In this document: in pieces, positions 6,714-13,590 of the stretch | Position numbering within the stretch: the stretch's first letter is position 1 | Layout of the letters: every line of letters starts with the position of its first letter | Origin: Chloroflexota bacterium | GTDB lineage: Bacteria; Chloroflexota; Dormibacteria; Dormibacterales; Dormibacteraceae | NCBI GenBank assembly: GCA_003446775.1 | Contig: DMCH01000074.1 | Location: forward strand, 11,356-24,945 | DNA: 13,590 nucleotides | Reading direction: 5' to 3' | Made by a program: the position numbers and the translations under genes | Notes under the pieces: generated by a model | What the model was told of the DNA's origin: nothing | What the model saw: the letters and a program-made list of their open reading frames with translations, nothing else | Database searches by the model: none

Positions 6714-8795
6714 GTGACCTCTCGCTTTCGTGTCGACGCACCCTTCAAGCCCGCCGGGGATCAGCCCGAGGCCATCGAACAGCTGGTCGACGGCGTCCAG
6801 TCCGGGCTGACCCAGCAGGTCCTGCTGGGGGTGACCGGCAGCGGCAAGACGAACGTCATGGCCTGGGCGGTGGAGCAGCTGCAGAGGCCGGTCCTGGTCC
6901 TGAGCCCGAACAAGACACTTGCCGCGCAGCTTTGCGCGGAGTTTCGGCGCCTCCTGCCTGACAACGCCGTCGAGTACTTCGTCAGCTACTACGACTACTA
7001 CCAGCCCGAGGCTTACATCGCGCGCACGGACACGTACATCGAGAAAGACTCCAGCCGCAACGACGAGATCGATCGCATGCGCCACTCGACCACGCAGTCG
7101 CTGATCACCCGCCGTGACGTGCTCGTGGTGGCCAGCATCAGTTGCATCTACGGCGTCGGCTCGGTCGAGGACTACATGGGCGAATCGCTGAAAGTCGAGA
7201 AGGGCCAGCAGATCCGCCGCGAGGTGTTCCTGCGCAAGCTCACGGAGATGCTGTACGAGCGCAACGACTACGACCTGGCGCGCCTGCGCTTTCGCGTCCG
7301 CGGCGACGTCGTCGACCTCGTGCCCGCCAACGAGGAGAAGGTCTTTCGCGTCGAGTTCTTCGGCGACGAGGTCGAACGGATCCAGGAGCTGGACGCGGTC
7401 ACGGGCGAGATCCTCGGCGCGCGCGACGAGTTCACCGTGTTTCCCGCCTCGCACTACGTCACGCCTGCGGACAAGCTCAAGCTCGCGATGGTGGACATCG
7501 AGGCGGAGCTCGAGGAAAGGTGCAAGTGGTTCGAGGAGCACGGCCGCCTGCTCGAGGCGCAGCGCCTGCGCCAGCGCACCAACTTCGACCTCGAGATGAT
7601 GCGCGAAACCGGAACCTGCGCGGGAATCGAGAACTACTCCCTGCACCTCACGCGCCGGCAGCCAGGCGAGGCGCCGTACACCTTGATGGACTTTCTGCCC
7701 GACGACACGATCATCTTCGTCGACGAGTCGCACGTGGCCGTGCCCCAGATCGGCGGCATGCTCGGCGGCGACAGGTCGCGGAAGGCCGCGCTGGTCGAGT
7801 ACGGGTTCCGGTTGCCGAGCGCGTTCGACAACCGTCCGCTGAGCTTCGAAGAGTGGGAGGAGCGGGCGCAGAAGGTGGTCTACGTCTCGGCCACGCCAGG
7901 AGCGTATGAGCTGCGGCGGTCGCAGAGGACGGTGGAGATGGTCGTGCGCCCGACCGGTCTCGTCGACCCGACCGTCGAGGTGAGGCCGACCGCGGGTCAG
8001 ATCGACGATCTGCTAGCGGAGGTCAAGCGGCGCGCGGAGCTCGGTCAGCGCTCGCTGGTGACCACGCTCACGAAGCGGTTTGCCGAAGACCTGGCCGACT
8101 ACTTGCGCGAGTACGGAGTGAAGGTCCGGTACCTGCACTCGGAGCTTGACGCGATGGAGAGGATCAGCGTCCTCACCGATCTCCGAACGGGGGCAGTCGA
8201 CGTGGTGGTCGGAATCAACCTTCTGCGTGAGGGTCTTGACCTGCCCGAGGTCGCCTTCATCGGCATTCTCGACGCGGACAAGGAGGGCTACCTCCGCGCG
8301 TTCAGGTCCTTCATCCAGATCATCGGACGCGCCGCGCGCAACGTGGAAGGGCATGTGGTCATGTACGCCGACAAGATCACTGACTCCATGCGCCAGGCTC
8401 TGGACGAAACCGAGCGCAGGCGCAACCGGCAGATCGCGTACAACGCCGAGCGCGGCATCACTCCCGAAACGGTGAAGAAGGCGATCTACGCGCTCGACAT
8501 CCAGGACAAGGACATCCAGGCCGACGCGGTCGAATTGATGATCGGAGCGGGCGTGCCGCGCGAGGACCTGCTCGCGATCGTGCGCGACCTCGAAAAGGAG
8601 ATGCGTCGCCTGTCCAAGGAGTTGCAGTTCGAGGATGCTGCTCGCGTGCGCGACCGGATCATCGCCCTGCGCAAGCGTCTGTCGGGCGAGGAGTCGGTGA
8701 AGGAGGACGACGCCGACGTAGCGCTTGCCATCGCCGCCGCACCCAAGCAGCGAACCACGGTTCGAAACTGGGGGAAAACGCGACGGGGCCCGTAA
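6714..8795 (+). CDS. uvrB: Excinuclease ABC subunit B
   Basis: Damage-verifying helicase-like subunit of bacterial nucleotide-excision repair. It is loaded by UvrA, inserts a beta-hairpin between the strands and recruits UvrC. The protein is 693 residues, normal for the family. Walker A is GVTGSGKT with Lys45 (E. coli numbering kept). The beta-hairpin region YFVSYYDYYQPEAYI is intact. Walker B/motif II is DESH (337-340), followed by VSATPGAYE, GINLLREGLDLPEV, and motif VI QIIGRAARN (from Gln535). The C-terminal UVR domain (~617-656) that contacts UvrC is present, then a charged tail ending RNWGKTRRGP. Motif VI normally reads QTIGRAAR, and the preceding SERSLIQ segment is replaced by AFRSFIQ here. 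GTG 6714 is preferred because only two residues then precede the conserved FxxDAPFKPAGDQP start region; an ATG at 6707 is out of frame. The gene has its own SOS-type promoter. Confidence 0.98.
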   Translation: MTSRFRVDAPFKPAGDQPEAIEQLVDGVQSGLTQQVLLGVTGSGKTNVMAWAVEQLQRPVLVLSPNKTLAAQLCAEFRRLLPDNAVEYFVSYYDYYQPEAYIARTDTYIEKDSSRNDEIDRMRHSTTQSLITRRDVLVVASISCIYGVGSVEDYMGESLKVEKGQQIRREVFLRKLTEMLYERNDYDLARLRFRVRGDVVDLVPANEEKVFRVEFFGDEVERIQELDAVTGEILGARDEFTVFPASHYVTPADKLKLAMVDIEAELEERCKWFEEHGRLLEAQRLRQRTNFDLEMMRETGTCAGIENYSLHLTRRQPGEAPYTLMDFLPDDTIIFVDESHVAVPQIGGMLGGDRSRKAALVEYGFRLPSAFDNRPLSFEEWEERAQKVVYVSATPGAYELRRSQRTVEMVVRPTGLVDPTVEVRPTAGQIDDLLAEVKRRAELGQRSLVTTLTKRFAEDLADYLREYGVKVRYLHSELDAMERISVLTDLRTGAVDVVVGINLLREGLDLPEVAFIGILDADKEGYLRAFRSFIQIIGRAARNVEGHVVMYADKITDSMRQALDETERRRNRQIAYNAERGITPETVKKAIYALDIQDKDIQADAVELMIGAGVPREDLLAIVRDLEKEMRRLSKELQFEDAARVRDRIIALRKRLSGEESVKEDDADVALAIAAAPKQRTTVRNWGKTRRGP
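8751..8764. promoter_or_regulatory. Second perfect LexA/SOS box, inside the end of uvrB
   Basis: CGAACCACGGTTCG again matches CGAAC-N4-GTTCG exactly, with 6-base arms around AC. It overlaps five uvrB codons (Arg-Thr-Thr-Val-Arg) and ends 54 bases before the next gene, in the right place to control the hotdog-hotdog-uvrA cluster. The codons used (CGA twice, GTT) are less favoured than CGC/CGG and GTC/GTG in this GC-rich segment, which hints at selection for the site. By rough base composition, a chance match is expected about once per million positions. I see no clear -10 box between the site and ATG 8819 (the best, TAAAGA, is poor). Confidence 0.6.
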
Positions 8796-8818
8796 AGAAC
8801 GTTCAGCGGGCGAAGGCC

Positions 8819-9217
8819 ATGTTGGCGGCGGAACCTGCGGAATGGATGTCGACCCTGGGCGCGCGGATCGCCGAAGCCGAGCCGGGTCGCGTGGTGCTCG
8901 AGCTCGTGGCGGGTCCGCAGCACAGGCATGCCAACGGCGTCGTGCAGGGCGGCGTCATCACCCAGATCGCGGACGCCGCCATGGGGATGTCGCTGGGAAC
9001 GCTGCAGGAAGACGGCCTCTGGAACACCACGATCGAGCTCAAGATCAACTTCCTGCGCCCGGTCATCGAAGGACGCTTGCGAGCCATCGGCCGGGTCATC
9101 GAGATGAAGCAGACGCTGTTCTTCAGCGAGGCCGACGTGATCGACGACCGCGGCCGGCTGATCGCTCGGGCCTCGTCGACATGCATGCCGGTGCCGGAGG
9201 GTCAGGGTCGTGAGTGA
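8819..9217 (+). CDS. PaaI-like hotdog-fold thioesterase with substituted active-site positions
   Basis: A 132-residue single-hotdog protein of the PaaI/YdiI type, a family hydrolysing acyl- or aryl-CoA thioesters as homotetramers in the cytosol. The core segment reads HANGVVQGGVITQIADAAMG. Aligned with E. coli PaaI (Asn46, His52, Asp61), the equivalents are His37, Gln43 and Asp52: the aspartate is kept, but the Asn and the His of the HGG motif are changed. Later strands (TTIELKINFLRPV, RLIARASSTCMP) fit the fold. The ATG follows uvrB by 23 bases; GAAGG lies only two bases before it, so the RBS is poor. It overlaps the next, paralogous gene by 8 bases, suggesting translational coupling and perhaps a mixed oligomer. 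The perfect SOS-type box upstream suggests damage-inducible expression (inference). The substrate is unknown and activity is not assured. Confidence 0.85.
   Translation: MLAAEPAEWMSTLGARIAEAEPGRVVLELVAGPQHRHANGVVQGGVITQIADAAMGMSLGTLQEDGLWNTTIELKINFLRPVIEGRLRAIGRVIEMKQTLFFSEADVIDDRGRLIARASSTCMPVPEGQGRE
9196..9200 (+). promoter_or_regulatory. Shine-Dalgarno GGAGG that sets the GTG start of the second hotdog gene
   Basis: A full GGAGG lies nine bases before GTG 9210, within the end of the preceding gene. It supports a GTG start overlapping that gene's TGA, and contrasts with the absence of such sites before the ABC exporter and uvrB. Confidence 0.7.
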
Positions 9218-9608
9218 GACAACTCACGCGCCTTCCCGCGCGTGGGAGTGGCTCGGTTTGAAGCTCGTCGAGACGGGAGAGGGCACAGCGGTCGTGGAGA
9301 TGGCCACGACCGAAAACATGGCCAATCACTCCGGCGTCGTGCACGGAGGCATGATCAGCACGCTCGCCGACTCCGCGATGGGCCGCTCATTGCGTACCCT
9401 GAGTCCTGGGGTCGTGCGCGCCATGAGCTTCGACCTGAAGCTCAACTTCATCAACGCGGCGAAGGTGGGGGAGACGCTTCGCGCCACTGGTCACGTCATC
9501 CACGCCGGCCGGCGCACCGTGGTGGCCGAGTGCCGGGTCGACGGCAGCGACGGCAGGCTCGTGGCCACGGCCAGCGCGACGTTTGCGGTCACCAGAGATA
9601 AGGAATAA
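9210..9608 (+). CDS. PaaI-like hotdog-fold thioesterase with canonical active-site residues
   Basis: A 132-residue paralogue of the preceding gene, same length and fold. Its core NHSGVVHGGMISTLADSAMG carries the full PaaI-type set: Asn39, His45 of HGG, and Asp54, spaced as in E. coli PaaI. It is therefore more likely than its neighbour to be an active acyl-CoA thioesterase. Shared positions across the core, the KLNFINAAKVG / KINFLRPV strand and the closing GRLVATASATF / GRLIARASSTC strand indicate an old tandem duplication, now quite divergent. Translation starts at GTG 9210 behind a GGAGG, overlapping the upstream gene by 8 bases. The stop is 10 bases before uvrA, so the two hotdog genes and uvrA probably form one transcript. 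The substrate cannot be inferred: no fatty-acid or aromatic-degradation gene is near. Confidence 0.88.
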   Translation: MSETTHAPSRAWEWLGLKLVETGEGTAVVEMATTENMANHSGVVHGGMISTLADSAMGRSLRTLSPGVVRAMSFDLKLNFINAAKVGETLRATGHVIHAGRRTVVAECRVDGSDGRLVATASATFAVTRDKE

Positions 9609-9618
9609 GCGAGACCCA

Positions 9619-12573
<2,955 letters not shown>

Positions 12574-12622
12574 TCCACTGAAAGCGCCGGAGCAGACGCA
12601 ACCGGAGGGATACGGCGGGCTG

Positions 12623-13590
12623 ATGCGCGTGCCCGGCTTCGCGCGCCTGTACGCCGGGCTCCTGCTCGGCCGTGTGGGCGGCTCGATGACCTTTGTCGCT
12701 CTGGTCCTCTTCGTCCTGCAGCGCTACCACTCGCCCCAGCTCGCCGGTGCGACCGCTTTCATGGCGGCTCTGCCCGGCGTGGTCGTTTCACCGCTGGCGG
12801 GCGCGCTTCTGGACCGCTACGGCCGCGCGCGCTTGGTGGTGCTGGACTACGCGGTGGCGGCGGGCGCCCTGGGCCTCATCGCCACCTTGTCCGCGCTGCA
12901 CACGCTCCCGCCACCTCTGCTTCTCGCCATCGTCGCCGTCTCGTCTTTGACGAACCCGCTGAGCTGGGCCGGCGCGCGCTCCCTGTTTCCGATCCTGGCG
13001 CCGCGGCACCTCTGGGAGCACGCCAACGGGCTGGACAGCAGCGGACACGTGATCGCCACGCTTTTGGCGTCACCGCTCGCCGGCACCCTCGTGGGCCTGT
13101 TCGGCGGCGAGTGGGCGCTGGCGACGTCAGGCGGGGTCTATGTCGCCGCGGCGGCCGTGATGCTGCGGCTGCCGGATCCACGCAACAAGGCCGCACAGGT
13201 GGGATCCGTGCTCCGCAACGCCTGGCTTGGGCTCAAGTACACATTGAGCAACCCGACCCTGCGCGGCCTCGCGCTGACGCTCAGCACGTACAACATCGGC
13301 AACGGCCTGCTCGCGATCGCGGTGCCGGTCCTCGTGCTCGGCCGGCTGCACTCCGGCCCTGCGATCGTGGGCGTCCTCTGGGGTTTGATGGGAGGGGCGG
13401 GGCTCGCGTCCGCGCTGGTCGCGGGCCGTATGTCGAGCCAGGGCCGAGAGCGCCAGATGATCGCGGTCGCCATCCTCATCGCCACTCTGGCGACCGTGAT
13501 CCTGCCGTTCGCCAACAGCCTGGCCGTGGTCGCGGCGGCGATCATTCTCCTGGGCCTTGCCACCGGGCCGTTCGACATCGGGCTCTTCAC
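12623..13590 (+). CDS. Major facilitator superfamily transporter, N-terminal part (3' end outside window)
   Basis: Multi-helix membrane transporter, open to the last base: 322 complete codons are visible. Hydrophobic helices alternate with short loops. The MFS signature A loop GALLDRYGRAR is at ~60-70, between helices 2 and 3. A helix 4-5 region around NPLSWAGARSLFPILAP and a long central loop (LPDPRNKAAQVGSVLRNAW) mark the boundary to the second half. The pattern resembles DHA3-type drug/metabolite exporters (MFS_3), judged from family memory. ATG 12623 is the first ATG/GTG/TTG in this frame after an in-frame stop at 12509. GGAGGG (12604-12609) lies 13 bases before it, rather far for an RBS. 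The gene starts 49 bases after uvrA with no terminator hairpin seen, so read-through from the uvrA operon is possible. The substrate is unknown. Confidence 0.88.
   Translation, partial: MRVPGFARLYAGLLLGRVGGSMTFVALVLFVLQRYHSPQLAGATAFMAALPGVVVSPLAGALLDRYGRARLVVLDYAVAAGALGLIATLSALHTLPPPLLLAIVAVSSLTNPLSWAGARSLFPILAPRHLWEHANGLDSSGHVIATLLASPLAGTLVGLFGGEWALATSGGVYVAAAAVMLRLPDPRNKAAQVGSVLRNAWLGLKYTLSNPTLRGLALTLSTYNIGNGLLAIAVPVLVLGRLHSGPAIVGVLWGLMGGAGLASALVAGRMSSQGRERQMIAVAILIATLATVILPFANSLAVVAAAIILLGLATGPFDIGLF

Noticed and set aside
6776..6789. CGAAC-N4-GGTCG, one mismatch from an SOS box, inside early uvrB
   Set aside because: One-mismatch sites are expected by chance at this length and composition; it lies 62 bases inside the gene, downstream of a perfect operator.
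6707..6961. ATG at 6707 opening an 84-codon frame just upstream of the uvrB GTG
   Set aside because: Out of frame with UvrB, and its product is a frame-shifted shadow. Conserved UvrB sequence starts right after GTG 6714.
8797..8804. GAACGTTC palindrome between uvrB and the first hotdog gene
   Set aside because: An 8-base palindrome lacking the N4 spacer of LexA sites; such short palindromes occur by chance.
9583..9618. Upstream in-frame start for uvrA inside the second hotdog gene
   Set aside because: It would add 12 residues absent from UvrA homologues and overlap the hotdog stop; GTG 9619 fits the conserved N-terminus.
12574..12622. Possible terminator between uvrA and the MFS gene
   Set aside because: No GC-rich hairpin followed by a T-run is present in these 49 bases.

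Overview
This is a GC-rich bacterial chromosomal segment (about two-thirds G+C by eye). Every gene lies on the + strand, packed with gaps of 0-50 bases or short overlaps. I see no transposase, integrase, tRNA, rRNA or CRISPR array, and no gene-free stretch over 300 bases. Features pointing to an Actinomycetota / Chloroflexota / 'Dormibacterota'-like lineage are: a polA-mutM pair, GTG starts without Shine-Dalgarno sites behind TANNNT -10 boxes (leaderless style), LexA boxes of the Gram-positive/actinobacterial form CGAAC-N4-GTTCG, and a UvrA zinc finger 1 lacking one cysteine. The phylum is an inference.

Layout: (1) 1-3096 holds the 3' part of polA, then mutM, a PAP2-superfamily membrane phosphatase that starts inside the end of mutM, and cutA. 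(2) 3117-6669 holds a MacB-like ABC exporter with ATPase and permease in one chain, then moeA (molybdenum cofactor). Each has its own likely leaderless promoter; the exporter's -10 is overlapped by a 14-base inverted repeat. (3) 6681-12573 is a nucleotide-excision-repair block: a perfect LexA/SOS box, uvrB, two tandem hotdog-fold thioesterase-like genes overlapping by 8 bases, and uvrA. (4) 12623 to the end is the 5' part of an MFS transporter.

The unifying theme is excision repair. MutM removes oxidised purines, DNA polymerase I fills repair gaps, and UvrA/UvrB find bulky lesions. UvrC and ligase are not in the window.

The least expected signal is a second perfect CGAAC-N4-GTTCG site, hidden in the last codons of uvrB and about 55 bases upstream of the hotdog-hotdog-uvrA cluster. 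If LexA binds there, two small acyl-CoA thioesterase-like proteins, one with substituted catalytic positions, would be co-regulated with uvrA in the DNA damage response. Other points of interest are a palindrome-coded insertion in uvrA, the three leaderless promoters, and a roughly 120-residue charged and Ala/Pro-rich extension on the ABC exporter.
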